The notes under the pieces were generated by a model. It had not been told where the DNA came from. It searched no databases and saw only the letters and a program-made list of their open reading frames with translations. From NCBI RefSeq assembly GCF_029846235.1, contig NZ_JARVWP010000007.1, forward strand, positions 62,001 through 126,000: 64,000 nucleotides of DNA. The letters are read 5' to 3'. Origin of the DNA: Bradyrhizobium sp. CER78 (GTDB taxonomy: Bacteria; Pseudomonadota; Alphaproteobacteria; Rhizobiales; Xanthobacteraceae). Every line of letters begins with the position of its first letter. The stretch's first letter is position 1. Below are positions 42,329-52,237 of the stretch, piece after piece. The position numbers were made by a program, and so were the translations under genes.

Positions 42329-43327
42329 CTACGAGCGGCGCTTTGCCAGCACGACGGACGGCTTCTCGCCGAACCGTTCCTTGAACCGCGCCGAGAAATC
42401 GCCGAGGTGAAAGAAGCCGCATTGCAGCGCGACGTCGGTCACCGCGACACTGCCGGGTTCGGATGACAACAGAATGGCGTGCACCCGGTCGAGCCGCTGC
42501 GCGCGCAGCCATCGGCCTGGCGACGTCCCGAGATCGCGCTGGAATCCGGCCTGGAGGCTGCGCAGACTGAGCCCGCAGTGCCGTGCGACCTGCCCTAGGC
42601 TGACCACGTCGGCGATGTGCTGGCGCATATAGTCCATCGCCTTGCGCACCTGCGCCGACGGCGCTGCCCCGTTCGCCGCAGCGATCGGGCCGCTGAAATT
42701 GTTCGGCTGCGCCATCAGCAGCGATTCGATGATCAGTTCCTCGAGCCGCACCAGCATCTTCGGATGCGCCAATGCCTCACTGAACATCGACAGGCTGGCG
42801 GCAGCCTCGAGCAGCTTGTGCCAGAACGCCGGGACGCCGCGCAACGCGAGATCGAAATGAACCGGCATCGCCTTGTCGAGGCCGAGAAGGTTCGCGCAGG
42901 CCACCTCGACCCGCCGGCGGTCGAGCCGCAGCAGGATCTGGTCGAACGTGCCATCGATGTCGAGGCGAAATTCCCGGTATGGCCCTACGATCGTGCCGTG
43001 GCCCGGTGTCACCTCGGCAACCGCCGTGCCATAGCGAAACTGCGCGCTGCCCTGCACCGGCAGCGTGACGAGGAAATTCCCTTCCTCCGACAATTCGGGC
43101 ACCACCGTGACATCGCCGCCATAGCGCAGCCGGTTGAGCGAAATCGGCCCTATTGGCAGATGATGCAAGCGCGCGGCGAGCTTCGCGCGCCGCCCTCGCA
43201 TAGCCAGGTCGTGCGGCCGGAGCATCCTGCTGCATCCGTCGACGACTTCGTCAAGGTCACTGCTCGCAAGAACGAGGTGCTTGGCGTCGAACAGACGACC
43301 TGCGATGAACGAGGTCGACACGGCCAT
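42329..43327 (-). CDS. AraC family regulator with AraC_binding_2-like N-domain (copy 1)
   Basis: About 332 aa. The N-terminal beta domain (about 25-190: LHHLPIGPISLNRLRYGGDV, TPGHGTIVGPYREFRLD) is of the AraC_binding_2 type. The C-terminal double HTH (VSLGQVARHCGLSLRSLQAGF; VTDVALQCGFFHLGDFSARF) is typical. It is paralogous to the gene at 53639, with the same start and end motifs. It is different in type from the three AraC genes at 22-30 kb. The start is ATG 43327 or GTG 43330. It probably controls the porin and hydrolase genes downstream. Confidence 0.92.
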   Translation of the reverse strand: MAVSTSFIAGRLFDAKHLVLASSDLDEVVDGCSRMLRPHDLAMRGRRAKLAARLHHLPIGPISLNRLRYGGDVTVVPELSEEGNFLVTLPVQGSAQFRYGTAVAEVTPGHGTIVGPYREFRLDIDGTFDQILLRLDRRRVEVACANLLGLDKAMPVHFDLALRGVPAFWHKLLEAAASLSMFSEALAHPKMLVRLEELIIESLLMAQPNNFSGPIAAANGAAPSAQVRKAMDYMRQHIADVVSLGQVARHCGLSLRSLQAGFQRDLGTSPGRWLRAQRLDRVHAILLSSEPGSVAVTDVALQCGFFHLGDFSARFKERFGEKPSVVLAKRRS

Positions 43328-43575
43328 CACTGCTGCTCCTCTCCAATCGTCGGCGACACCTTAACATCGCAACCATAGCGCAATCGGCTGATTGGCGCAC
43401 GATATCACGGCTTTCGGCAACATGGTTCTGCCGCATCGCAAAACCCGCTATTGGCCACCGCCGCAGAAGCGCCCTGCTTCGGCGCTCATGCCCGATATCG
43501 ACAATCGGCAAGCTCCAGCTTCACACGCGCTTTTGCACGACCTATTCGCTCAAACAGATGCGGCGGTCGAGAGTC

Positions 43576-44904
43576 CTAAACGGTATCCGAATGGCCTCGC
43601 AGCATCGTCTCGACACAGGACGCGATCTCCAGCAAGCGCCGGTCGGCATTCCTGCGGCCGATCAGCATCAGGCCGACGGGAAGACCATCGATCGGTATCG
43701 GCAACGAGATCGACGGACAATCGAGCAGATTGGCGACCCGTGGATTGCGAAGCACCAGACCATTGGCCCGATGAAACGCACTGTCCTCCTCGACCGACGA
43801 CAGCAGCGGCGCGCGGATTGGCGTCGTCGGCAGGATGAAAACCTCATCATTGCCGAAGGACTGCTCGAAGGATCGGATGGCCGTTTCCCGCAGCCGTACC
43901 ATGCGCACATAGTCGATGCCGAGGATGCCGGCGCCCGCCTCGATACGAACGCGGGTTTTCGGATCGATGCCATCCAGGCTCGATAGGCCGAGACCGCGCA
44001 GCGTCGCGCCAACCTCGATCGACGGAAAGGTACCGATCCCGTCGATCTCTGCGACATTGTCGAGCGCAGCCTCGATCGACCCATCCGCGATCTGCAAGCC
44101 ACCTGATCGAAGCCGCTCGACGGCACTCTCAAACGCGCCGAGCACCTCCGGTTCGCAACCGTGAAACAGGCGACCGCGAGCGATAGTGAGCCGAAACGTA
44201 TAGGGAGAGGCGAGCTGCGGCCGCGACACCACGTCGCCACCCGAAAGCACCTGATCGGCCACGAAGCAGTCCGCAACGCTTGAAGCAATCGGACCGATGG
44301 TATCGAGGCTCGACGACAGCGAGAACGCGCCGGCAGTCGGCACGAAGCCGCTCGTCGGCTTGAAGCCGATTGCACCCGACAGCGCCGCCGGAATTCGGAT
44401 CGACCCTCCGGTGTCGCTGCCGATGGCGATGTCGGCCATGCCGTCGACGACCGAGACGACAGCCCCAGATGAGGATCCTCCCGGAGCGCGCCGACGGTCG
44501 CGGGGGTTGCCCGGCACCCCATCGTTCGGGTTGGTGCCGAGCGCCGAGAAGGCAAACTCGGTCATTTGCGTCTTGCCGATGATCACGGCTCCCGCCGCGC
44601 GCAAACGCTTCACAGCCAGCGCGTCTTCAGCGGCGGGAGGCAAAGCGCGCAGGACGGCGGAACCCGAGCTCGTCACGGTGCCGGCGACGTCGAACAGAGC
44701 CTTGACCGAGACAATACGACCGTCGAGCGGGCCGCGCGTCGTCCCGGCAGCGGCTCGCCGATCGGCGGCTTCGGCCTCGCACCGGGCACTCTCCTCGAAC
44801 AGGGCGGTGAAGGTATTCGCTGCGTCAGATGATCGCGCGCGCGTCAGTGCGGCTTCCAATCGCGCCGCGGCGGTGCCTTGAGAGTGGTCGTTAGCTGACG
44901 TCAT
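43576..44904 (-). CDS. Amidase signature family protein
   Basis: 442 aa. The Ser-cisSer-Lys triad regions are visible: Lys in RIVSVKALFDVAG (about 78), Ser in GGSSSGAVVSVVDG (about 149), and the nucleophile in IAIGSDTGGSIRIPAAL (about 170). It hydrolyses a C-N amide bond in the cytosol to carboxylate plus ammonia or amine. It is the last gene of the ten-gene operon that begins at 52756. Its job is probably to cleave an amide formed or imported by that pathway. Confidence 0.94.
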   Translation of the reverse strand: MTSANDHSQGTAAARLEAALTRARSSDAANTFTALFEESARCEAEAADRRAAAGTTRGPLDGRIVSVKALFDVAGTVTSSGSAVLRALPPAAEDALAVKRLRAAGAVIIGKTQMTEFAFSALGTNPNDGVPGNPRDRRRAPGGSSSGAVVSVVDGMADIAIGSDTGGSIRIPAALSGAIGFKPTSGFVPTAGAFSLSSSLDTIGPIASSVADCFVADQVLSGGDVVSRPQLASPYTFRLTIARGRLFHGCEPEVLGAFESAVERLRSGGLQIADGSIEAALDNVAEIDGIGTFPSIEVGATLRGLGLSSLDGIDPKTRVRIEAGAGILGIDYVRMVRLRETAIRSFEQSFGNDEVFILPTTPIRAPLLSSVEEDSAFHRANGLVLRNPRVANLLDCPSISLPIPIDGLPVGLMLIGRRNADRRLLEIASCVETMLRGHSDTV

Positions 44905-44934
44905 TGGTCGACGCTCCTCACCGGACGTTGGTGC

Positions 44935-45612
44935 TCAAGAGACGACCGGAAGCACGTCGATATCGTAGCCGTGGGTCAGGGAGCGCTTGAGAACCGGGTC
45001 GCTCAGCTCCATTTCGAAGCGCGTTCCGGGACGAATTCCACCGATCGCCCCCGGCGTCCCACAGAACATCAAGGTCCCGGCGGCAAGGATGTCGGCGTTC
45101 GCGTAGCGGCGAATCAGATCGCGCGGCGTTCTCAGCGAGGAGACCGGGCTCTCCTGATAGAGCACCCGTCTGCCGTCGATCGTCGCCCACGCGCGAAGCA
45201 CCAGTTCGTCCCAGTGCGGCTCGACATCGGCGTAGGACCAGAGCTGCCGGCCGACCGGCTTGCCGCAGAGCTGCTTCGAAAGTGCGATACCGGCGGCTTC
45301 CGCTTTGCGATCGGTATGATCGGATCCGATTCCGATCCAGAGTCCGTCGGCCATGGCGACCACGACGGGCTCGACCTCACCGGAACTGTCCGGACCGAGC
45401 ACGGTCAAGCGATCCGCCTGCGTCAGCGTCTGGGCTGCGACACGGTAGTAGAGCGGCGTCGTCGACGGGCGCGGGATTCCGAGCGCCGCGAGCTCCTCGA
45501 TATGGTGCTCGATCGCCGCCGCGTTTCTGCCCGCCCAGCCTGCGATCACGAGCGATTCGATTTCGACGCCGACGTGATAGGTCCGATCCTTCGCGATACG
45601 GTCAAACTTCAT
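44935..45612 (-). CDS. DUF2848 family protein
   Basis: About 225 aa. I assign it to DUF2848 from memory of this family's IAGWAGRN..AIEHHIEELAALGI opening and the FAA-hydrolase-like C-terminal part (DILAAGTLMFCGTPGAIGG). The fold may be related to fumarylacetoacetate hydrolase. Members often sit beside amidases and ABC importers. ATG 45612 overlaps the LivF-like gene by 11 bases. The function is unknown. Confidence 0.8.
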   Translation of the reverse strand: MKFDRIAKDRTYHVGVEIESLVIAGWAGRNAAAIEHHIEELAALGIPRPSTTPLYYRVAAQTLTQADRLTVLGPDSSGEVEPVVVAMADGLWIGIGSDHTDRKAEAAGIALSKQLCGKPVGRQLWSYADVEPHWDELVLRAWATIDGRRVLYQESPVSSLRTPRDLIRRYANADILAAGTLMFCGTPGAIGGIRPGTRFEMELSDPVLKRSLTHGYDIDVLPVVS

Positions 45613-46294
45613 GAACATGGGCTTTGTCATCCTTGGTAGACGGAACGAGAATCTCGCCACGCTCGATCTGCAACGTGCGATCGGCGACGCGGTCGAGCAG
45701 GGCCGGCGAGGATTCCGTGATCAGCAGGGCGAGCTCCGGCCGGTGCTTGCGCAGCTCACCGAGCGTCCGTGCATAATCGAGCGCAAGGGCCGGCGCCAGC
45801 CCCTGGAAGGGTTCGTCGAGCAACAGGACCTTGCGCGCCACCATCAGTGCACGGCCGAGCGCAACCATCTTGCCCTGCCCGCCGGACACGCCGCCCGCAG
45901 GCCGGGACCGCATCGCATGCAGTTCGGGCAGCAACGTATAGATCTCCTCCAGCCTGTGAACGATTTCCGGCTTGGCGAGGTTCAGCGCCAGTGCCGGAAG
46001 GCGGATGTTCTCCTCGACGCTTAACTCCGGTACCAGCCGGCGATCTTCCGGCGCATATCCGATGCCGGACCGGGCGCGCGTGTAGGCCGGCCGGCTGCCG
46101 AGATCGTCGGCATCGAGGTGGATCGAGCCCTCGTCGTGCGCGATCAGCCCCATGATCGCGCGAAGCGTCGTCGTCTTGCCGGCGCCATTGCGGCCGATCA
46201 ACACCGTCGTCTTGCGCGCGATGATTTCGCAGCTGACCTTGCGCAGCACGCGAACGCCCTCGATCGAGACGCTGACCTTGTCGAGCCTGAGCAT
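45602..46294 (-). CDS. livF: Branched-chain-type ABC importer ATPase (LivF-like)
   Basis: 230 aa. The Walker A motif is GRNGAGKTTTLRAIMG (about residues 36-51), the signature is VSGGQGKMVALGRAL, and Walker B is VLLLDEPFQGLAP. It energises uptake with the LivG-like partner. Its ATG shares one base with the livG stop (TAATG). The substrate of the system is not branched-chain amino acids by necessity; the operon suggests an aromatic or amide compound. Confidence 0.94.
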   Translation of the reverse strand: MLRLDKVSVSIEGVRVLRKVSCEIIARKTTVLIGRNGAGKTTTLRAIMGLIAHDEGSIHLDADDLGSRPAYTRARSGIGYAPEDRRLVPELSVEENIRLPALALNLAKPEIVHRLEEIYTLLPELHAMRSRPAGGVSGGQGKMVALGRALMVARKVLLLDEPFQGLAPALALDYARTLGELRKHRPELALLITESSPALLDRVADRTLQIERGEILVPSTKDDKAHVHEV

Positions 46295-47040
46295 TAGGCC
46301 ACTCCCACGACGCGTTCGCGGACTTGCGCGTTGCCGAACACCTCGTCGGGCCGCCCTTCGGCCATGATATTCCCGGCATTCCACACCAGGACGCGGCTTG
46401 CATAACGTGCAACCACGTCCATGTCGTGCTCGACGAAAAGCGCGGTGATGCGGCGCTGGCGCAGCGCGCTCATCAGGGCTTCCATCAGCGGGAAGCGCTC
46501 CAGCGCACTCACGCCGCTGGTCGGCTCGTCCAGCAGCAGGAGCCGCGGCTTGAGCGCCAGGGCAACCGCGATGTCGAGCAGCTTGCGATGACCTTCAGGC
46601 AAGGTGCTGCTGATCCGGCCGGCATCGCCGTCGAGCCCGACCAGTTCGAGCAAGGCCATTGCCTCGTCGCGCCGCTTCGCCGTTTCAAGCGGCCGGACCG
46701 CGCTCCACAGTCCGTCTTTCGCGGCAAGCGCCAGCATCATGTTGTCGATCACGCGCTGCGCGGAGAACAGCTGCGGGATCTGAAAGGCGCGCGCGACGCC
46801 GCGTCGCGCAATGGCGCGCGGCGACAGCCGGGTGATATCGTTGCCGTCGAGCAGAACGCTGCCTGAAACCGGGCGGATATAACCCGTGCAGATGTTGAGC
46901 AGCGTCGTCTTGCCCGATCCGTTCGGACCGATGATCGCGAGGAATTCACCGTCGTGGATCGCGATGCTTGCCCCGTCGGCGGCCTTGACCCCGTTGAATG
47001 CGACGCAGAGGTTCTTGGCCTCCAGGATAGGACGCCTCAT
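46294..47040 (-). CDS. livG: Branched-chain-type ABC importer ATPase (LivG-like)
   Basis: 248 aa. Walker A is GPNGSGKTTLLNICTGYI (about 38-55), the LivG-specific insertion with RRGVARAFQIPQLF is present, the signature is LPEGHRKLLDIAVAL and Walker B is LLLLDEPTSGVS. It overlaps the LivM-like gene by 4 bases. Confidence 0.94.
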   Translation of the reverse strand: MRRPILEAKNLCVAFNGVKAADGASIAIHDGEFLAIIGPNGSGKTTLLNICTGYIRPVSGSVLLDGNDITRLSPRAIARRGVARAFQIPQLFSAQRVIDNMMLALAAKDGLWSAVRPLETAKRRDEAMALLELVGLDGDAGRISSTLPEGHRKLLDIAVALALKPRLLLLDEPTSGVSALERFPLMEALMSALRQRRITALFVEHDMDVVARYASRVLVWNAGNIMAEGRPDEVFGNAQVRERVVGVA

Positions 47041-47963
47041 GGGCTCGACGCCTCCTTGCGCGCGAATAGTCCATAGATGCCCTGCGGCATGAACATGATC
47101 ACGATGATCAGAGCCATGCCCACGATCAGATTCCAGGCATCGGTCACGGTGACGGCTGCGCTGTGCAGCAGCTCGAGGAACAAGGCGCCGATGAACGCGC
47201 CCGGCACGCCACCGATGCCGCCAAGCACGGCGATCAGGACGAGATGGCCGGATGCCGTCCAGAACGCGAAGTCGGGAACCACGCGACCGATCGCAAAGGC
47301 CGAGATCGCGCCGCCGAGCCCGGCGAGAGCCGCCGATATCACATAGGCGATCAACAGCACCGCCCAGACCGGAATGCCCAGATATTCGAGCCTGATCTCA
47401 TTGGTGTGGACGGCCGACAGCGCATGGCCCAACGGACTGTCGAGATAGCGCTGGACGGCGAGACCGACGAGCACCATCAGCGCCAGGCTGAGATAGAACA
47501 GCACGCTCTTGAACACCGGCTCGGCAAAGATGATGCCGAACACCGCCGGAATCGGAACGGGCATGCCGTCCGTTCCGCCCGTGACCCCGTAGAGCTTGGC
47601 GCACAGCGCGTAGAACACCATGGAGACCGCGAGGTTCAACATCGCGAAGAAGATCGCGCGATACCGGACGAGGAACGCGCCGGCGATCGCGCCGGTCAGC
47701 GCGGCGACCAGCACCGAGAGCAGCAGGAGCAATCCAAGATCGTTGATGCCGGCATGGGCCAGGAAGGCGACGCCGTAGGCGCTGGCCGCGAAGAACATCG
47801 CATGGCCGATCGAGATCAGCCCGGCCCGCAGCAGCACCGCGACACCGAGCGCCGCAAAGCCCTTGGCGATCGCGAGCGTCAACACGAACTGCAGCCACGG
47901 CGCGGCGACGGGAAGGACGGCGAGCGTGAGAACCGCGGCGGCGGTCAGGATGATCCGCATCAT
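47037..47963 (-). CDS. livM: Branched-chain-type ABC importer permease (LivM-like)
   Basis: 308 aa with about nine membrane segments. The LivM motifs GQVSFGHA-like LISIGHAMFFAASAYGVAF and a late GGIGGVPGAFIGALFLE are present. It forms the channel with the LivH-like subunit. It has 4-base overlaps with the genes on both sides. Confidence 0.93.
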   Translation of the reverse strand: MMRIILTAAAVLTLAVLPVAAPWLQFVLTLAIAKGFAALGVAVLLRAGLISIGHAMFFAASAYGVAFLAHAGINDLGLLLLLSVLVAALTGAIAGAFLVRYRAIFFAMLNLAVSMVFYALCAKLYGVTGGTDGMPVPIPAVFGIIFAEPVFKSVLFYLSLALMVLVGLAVQRYLDSPLGHALSAVHTNEIRLEYLGIPVWAVLLIAYVISAALAGLGGAISAFAIGRVVPDFAFWTASGHLVLIAVLGGIGGVPGAFIGALFLELLHSAAVTVTDAWNLIVGMALIIVIMFMPQGIYGLFARKEASSP

Positions 47964-48859
47964 ATCCTCCGCGCCGTGACCGATCCGAACAGGCCGTAGG
48001 GGCGGATCAGAAGCACGACCAGCATGGCCGCATATGGCGCAACGGCGTCCAGCGAAGGCGCGAGATAGATCGCGAGCACGCGCGCCAGACCGACGATCAG
48101 CGAGGCGACCGCGGCGCCCTCGATCTGCCCGAGCCCTCCGATCGCCGCCACCGCAAAGGCAAGCACCATGGTGTCGGCCCCAAGCCCCGGTGCAATGCCC
48201 GATGTCGGCGTCGACAGGGCTCCTCCGAGCGCGGCGAGGAACACGCCGAGTGAGAACGCCAGGACGAAGATCCGGTTGGTATCGATACCGATCGACTGCG
48301 CCATTTCACGGTCGGTCACGACGGCGGTGATCAGGCGCCCGAGCCGCGTGTGGTTGATCAGGAGCCGCAGCCCGACGACGACCAGGACCGCCATGCCGAC
48401 CAGCAGGATCTGGTAGTTGAGATAAACCACGCCGCCGATGCTCGACGTGCCAAGCAATCGCATCGGCGCGTCCTCGTAGAGGGATTGCACGCCGAAGACC
48501 AGCCGCTGCAAGTCCTCCAGGATGAGGAACAGTCCGAACGTGATCAGGATCTGGACCGCCTCGGACTTGCCGTATGTCCATCGGACCAGGCTGCGCTCGA
48601 TCAGCGGACCGAAGATGGCGGCGACGAAGACCGCACTGAACAGCAACGCGGCAAACGATAAATAAGAGTTGAGCTGCCGGCTCGCGATGAACAGGCAGGC
48701 CGACGCTGCCGCATAGCCACCGATCGAGTAGAGACTGCCGTGAGCCACGTTGAGGACGCGCAGCACGCTGAACACCAGCGTCAGGCCCACCGCCGCGAAG
48801 AAGATCAACGCGGCGCTGGCCAGGCTATCCAGCAGCAGGGGAATGATTGCATTCGACAT
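47960..48859 (-). CDS. livH: Branched-chain-type ABC importer permease (LivH-like)
   Basis: 299 aa with eight to nine membrane segments. It has NVAHGSLYSIGGYAA near residue 38 and the EAA-like region with AVAAIGGLGQIEGAAVASLIVG near 230. It lies 36 bases after the substrate-binding protein gene and overlaps livM by 4 bases. Confidence 0.93.
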   Translation of the reverse strand: MSNAIIPLLLDSLASAALIFFAAVGLTLVFSVLRVLNVAHGSLYSIGGYAAASACLFIASRQLNSYLSFAALLFSAVFVAAIFGPLIERSLVRWTYGKSEAVQILITFGLFLILEDLQRLVFGVQSLYEDAPMRLLGTSSIGGVVYLNYQILLVGMAVLVVVGLRLLINHTRLGRLITAVVTDREMAQSIGIDTNRIFVLAFSLGVFLAALGGALSTPTSGIAPGLGADTMVLAFAVAAIGGLGQIEGAAVASLIVGLARVLAIYLAPSLDAVAPYAAMLVVLLIRPYGLFGSVTARRI

Positions 48860-48895
48860 CGGCTTAACGCCTGCGTGATGGGTTGCGAGTGGACG

Positions 48896-50296
48896 CTATC
48901 GTTCGCCGATCTTGTAGCTCCCCGGCTTCGGAAGGCTTTTGGCGAATTCGGGCTTGAGCGTCGAAATCCAGGCCAGCGGATCCTGACCGGCCTGCGGCAT
49001 CAGGCTGTCGCCCTTGTAGCGGACCATGTCGCCGATCACGGGAAACGGCTGCGCCGACGTCTTCATGGTCACTCCGACGATCTGGTCGACGAGACCGTCA
49101 TTGTCGGCCCGCGTCTGCGTGATGCCGGTCAAGGTGGCGACCTTGCTCCCCTTCATGGCGGCCGCGAGCTCGGCACGGGTCGGCCACTTTCCGCCATTCT
49201 TCTGCATGGCGCCCTCGTAGGCGGCCTTCACGTAGATCAGCGCATTGGCCATCTTGATGGACGGAAACACCGGGTACTCGCCGAAGCGCGACTTGTAGGC
49301 CTCGGCGAACTTCACCGTCTCGGGATTGACCTTTGCGTCCGGCGACATCCACCAGCCATCACCCAGGACCCCAACGATCACGCCATCCGGCAACGGTACG
49401 CGCTGCAGCACGGTTTCGCCGAGCGCGAGGACCACCTGACTGGATGTGAACAGCGCGCGCGGCGTCGCCTGGCGAACGAAGTTTTCGAGGTCGGCGCCCC
49501 AGAGATTGGAGAAGACGACGTCCGGGCGCGCGGTGGTGAGGCGTGAAATCTCGGTCTGGTAATTCGGCGAGCCGAGCTTCGGATAGAGCTCGGCGACGAT
49601 CTCGACGTCCGGCTTAAGCGCCTTGAGCGCCGCGGTGAATATCTTGGCAGCATCATGGCCGAACGCATAATCCGGATTGATGATCGCCACCGTCTTCACG
49701 TCCGGCTTGCGATCCAGAAGATAGATCGCGTAGGCGATGAACTCGGGCACGGTGTTGCCGTTGGGACGGAACACATACTTGCTCTTGCCGTCCATGAGCA
49801 GCTGGTGGGTATCGCAGTTCCAGCCGACGGTCGGAACCTCCAGCTGCTCGGCGATCGGCGCCAGCGCAAGACAGGTGGCGCTCGACAAGGCAGCGACCAT
49901 CACCTGGTTCTTCGCATCTCCGGCCAGCCGGCGATATTCCGCGATCACGCCTTGCGCGCCCTGCGCCTCGTCGACGAAGGTCGCGGTGACCGGAACGCCT
50001 CCGATCCCGCCCTTGGCGTTAATCTCGTCAATCATGAGATCGGCGGCGTTCTTGCCGGGCATGCCATAGGCCGCGGCGGGACCGGACGTGAACGTGAAGA
50101 TGCCAAGTCCCACCGAGCCCGGCTTGTCCTGCGCAGCGACCGGAGTTGCCGCCACGACGCAAATCGCAAGAGCGCCCGCAAGGCCATCGACCACCACGCG
50201 GAGATTGGCGCGGGGCAATTCCCAATTCAACCGGAAGCGCGGTTGAAGCGAGGACAGGCAACGCGCGAATGCGAGCGAGATATTCTTGAACGCCAT
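48896..50296 (-). CDS. Periplasmic substrate-binding protein of Liv-type ABC importer
   Basis: About 466 aa, on the long side because of a 36-residue polar stretch before the signal-like hydrophobic segment (VVVDGLAGALAICVVAATPVAAQ, split by the family's cleavage after AQ). The mature part has the two-lobed type I binding fold (VGLGIFTFTSGPAAAYGMPG; KTVAIINPDYAFGHDAAKIF). It binds the imported compound outside the inner membrane. The unusual N-terminus may be a wrong start, but no other ATG precedes the signal. The ligand is unknown. Confidence 0.9.
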   Translation of the reverse strand: MAFKNISLAFARCLSSLQPRFRLNWELPRANLRVVVDGLAGALAICVVAATPVAAQDKPGSVGLGIFTFTSGPAAAYGMPGKNAADLMIDEINAKGGIGGVPVTATFVDEAQGAQGVIAEYRRLAGDAKNQVMVAALSSATCLALAPIAEQLEVPTVGWNCDTHQLLMDGKSKYVFRPNGNTVPEFIAYAIYLLDRKPDVKTVAIINPDYAFGHDAAKIFTAALKALKPDVEIVAELYPKLGSPNYQTEISRLTTARPDVVFSNLWGADLENFVRQATPRALFTSSQVVLALGETVLQRVPLPDGVIVGVLGDGWWMSPDAKVNPETVKFAEAYKSRFGEYPVFPSIKMANALIYVKAAYEGAMQKNGGKWPTRAELAAAMKGSKVATLTGITQTRADNDGLVDQIVGVTMKTSAQPFPVIGDMVRYKGDSLMPQAGQDPLAWISTLKPEFAKSLPKPGSYKIGER

Positions 50297-50349
50297 ATTT
50301 TCCCCCTTGGAGCGGTCGAACGATGTTTGTCGGTGCTGGCGGACCGGCC

Positions 50350-50730
50350 TCAAACCGGATCGAAATAATGCATTTCGAGAAGCAGGCAGCCGTTGACGGA
50401 CTTGAACGGACCGTGCGGCGCGTGTGGCGGCCGGCAGGCATAGGTGTTGGGCGGGAAGCTCTTGCCGCCCTCGCCCTTCTCGTCATTGCCGACGATCAGG
50501 TCGCCGGAGACGAGATAGACCTCTTCCCAATACTCGTGCGAAAACGGTGCGGTCGTGTAGACGCCCGGTGCAAAGCGCAACAGCCGGGTTCGCGTCCCGC
50601 GCCGGTTCTCCTCGTCGAGCGCGCCCGCGAGGATCTTCTGCTGGATGCCGGCAGGATAGCCTGCGGGCGTTTCCCAACCGGTGCTCATGTCGAGCGTATA
50701 GAATTCGTCGTGCTTCTTGTTGACGGGCAT
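50350..50730 (-). CDS. Cupin-domain protein
   Basis: 126 aa, a single cupin barrel. The metal-site pattern is spread over TAPFSHEYWEEVYLVSGDLIVG (residues about 60-81, given here as parts TAPFSHEYWEE and VYLVSGDLIVG) and PPHAPHGPFKS (about 106). It may be a dioxygenase, isomerase or a ChrR-type sensor; position between the oxygenase and transporter genes favours an enzyme of the same pathway. Confidence 0.83.
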   Translation of the reverse strand: MPVNKKHDEFYTLDMSTGWETPAGYPAGIQQKILAGALDEENRRGTRTRLLRFAPGVYTTAPFSHEYWEEVYLVSGDLIVGNDEKGEGGKSFPPNTYACRPPHAPHGPFKSVNGCLLLEMHYFDPV

Positions 50731-50747
50731 ATGTCGTCTCCGTTGGT

Positions 50748-52217
50748 TCAGGCGGCTTTGCTGGCGATCGAGATGCCGTTGAGGTCGTAGGAATCGAGCA
50801 TCGTCTGGACCAGACGATCGGCGCCGGACCAGTCGTAGGTGCGATAGGAGTGCCCCTTGGTGACGAAGGTCGCGCCGGCGTAGAACATCTCGTACTGCTG
50901 ATGGCGAGACCCGAACTCGGATCCGACCGCATCCCAGGCGAGCTTGTAGAACTTCACCCGGTCGTGCGAATTGGCCTTCGGCGACTGCTGGGTCTTGCCG
51001 ATCAGGGCCGCAATCTCGGGGTTATCGAAGTCGGCGACCGACGACGGAAGCATGATCATGCCGCCGCCGGCGAGTTCGCGCAGCGTATTGATGATGTGCG
51101 CGTAGAGCTGCTGCGTCAGCACCTGCGCGGAATAGAGCGTATGCCGGTCCGGGATGAAATAGGGACCGACCTGCGCGCCCTTCGCCTCCATCGCTGCCAC
51201 CAGGGCGTCGACCATGCCGGTCTCGGCTGCAAGCTGACCGAGCATCTCGCGCACCTGCGGGAACTGGGTGACGCCGTTCATTTCAGCGGTGCGATGCGCG
51301 AGGCCGGCCAGGAACTTGAGCTTCACGCTCAGCCGCACCATCGCCTGGTAGTTCTGATAGACGTGGCAGGGCGTAGCGTGAAACTGTTTCTGGCACATTT
51401 CGACGTTGCCCTCGATGAAGACGCGATCCCAGGGAACCTTCACATCGTCGAAGTAGAGGACCGAGTCGTTCTCGTCGAAGCGGCTCGACAACGGATTGTC
51501 GAACACCGCGCCGGCTGCATCCTCATAGGACTTGCGCGACAGCATCTTGAGGCCCTTTGCGTTCATCGGGATCGCAAAGGACATCGCATAGCGCTCTTCG
51601 CCCGGACGCATCGGCTGGATGGTCGTGACGAAAACCTCGTCGGCGACCACGCCTCCGGTGGCGAGCATCTTGGCGCCGCGGATCGTGATCCCTTCTGCAT
51701 CGCGATCGACGACGCCGGCGGTGAGGAACGGATCCGCCTGCTCGGCGGCCCCCTTCGAACGATCGGCCTGCGGATTGATGATCACGTAGGTCAGGTAGAG
51801 GTCGTTGTCGCGCGCATAGCGGTAGTAGCTCTCCAGTGCGCCCGCTCGGGCCGGATCGTACGCCTTGAAGACGTCGAGCCCCATGTAGAGACCTGAGATG
51901 CACGAGGCGACATGGTCCGGGGCCCGGCCCATGAAGCCGGCATGCAGCGCAGCCCATGCTTCCAGTGCCTTCCGCCGCTGGACGAGATCGGCGTAGGACG
52001 TCGGCAGCTGCCAGATCCGGTTGGCACGTCCGGCGTCGGTCTCGAACGTCATGAGATCGACGTTCTCCCTGGCGCTCGCGAAGTCGAACAGACCGGCCAT
52101 CGAGCCGGCGAGATTTCGATAGGCATGATGAGCGGTCACGTCGCCGACCGCAGCCCCGTTGATGTAGATGGTCCGTCCGTCCTTCAGGCCAGACAGATAT
52201 TCCTTTGCGCTACGCAT
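50748..52217 (-). CDS. 4-hydroxyphenylacetate 3-hydroxylase family (HpaB-type) oxygenase
   Basis: 489 aa, the length of HpaB-type FADH2-dependent monooxygenases with an acyl-CoA-dehydrogenase fold. It starts RSAKEYLSGLKDGRTIYING, typical of the family, and has ISGLYMGLDVFKAYD and VKVPWDRVFIEGNVE. It hydroxylates an aromatic ring, or oxidises another substrate, using reduced flavin from the reductase gene 20 bases upstream. The exact substrate is unknown; related members act on hydroxyphenylacetate, chlorophenols, or in vinylacetyl-CoA isomerisation. The last is less likely here because a reductase is linked. Confidence 0.92.
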   Translation of the reverse strand: MRSAKEYLSGLKDGRTIYINGAAVGDVTAHHAYRNLAGSMAGLFDFASARENVDLMTFETDAGRANRIWQLPTSYADLVQRRKALEAWAALHAGFMGRAPDHVASCISGLYMGLDVFKAYDPARAGALESYYRYARDNDLYLTYVIINPQADRSKGAAEQADPFLTAGVVDRDAEGITIRGAKMLATGGVVADEVFVTTIQPMRPGEERYAMSFAIPMNAKGLKMLSRKSYEDAAGAVFDNPLSSRFDENDSVLYFDDVKVPWDRVFIEGNVEMCQKQFHATPCHVYQNYQAMVRLSVKLKFLAGLAHRTAEMNGVTQFPQVREMLGQLAAETGMVDALVAAMEAKGAQVGPYFIPDRHTLYSAQVLTQQLYAHIINTLRELAGGGMIMLPSSVADFDNPEIAALIGKTQQSPKANSHDRVKFYKLAWDAVGSEFGSRHQQYEMFYAGATFVTKGHSYRTYDWSGADRLVQTMLDSYDLNGISIASKAA

Positions 52218-52237
52218 CGCGGTTCTCCGGTTCGAAG

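Noticed and set aside
50748..52217. 4-hydroxybutyryl-CoA dehydratase / vinylacetyl-CoA isomerase identity for the HpaB-type protein
   Set aside because: The linked flavin reductase and MarR gene fit a two-component monooxygenase better, although the family fold is shared.
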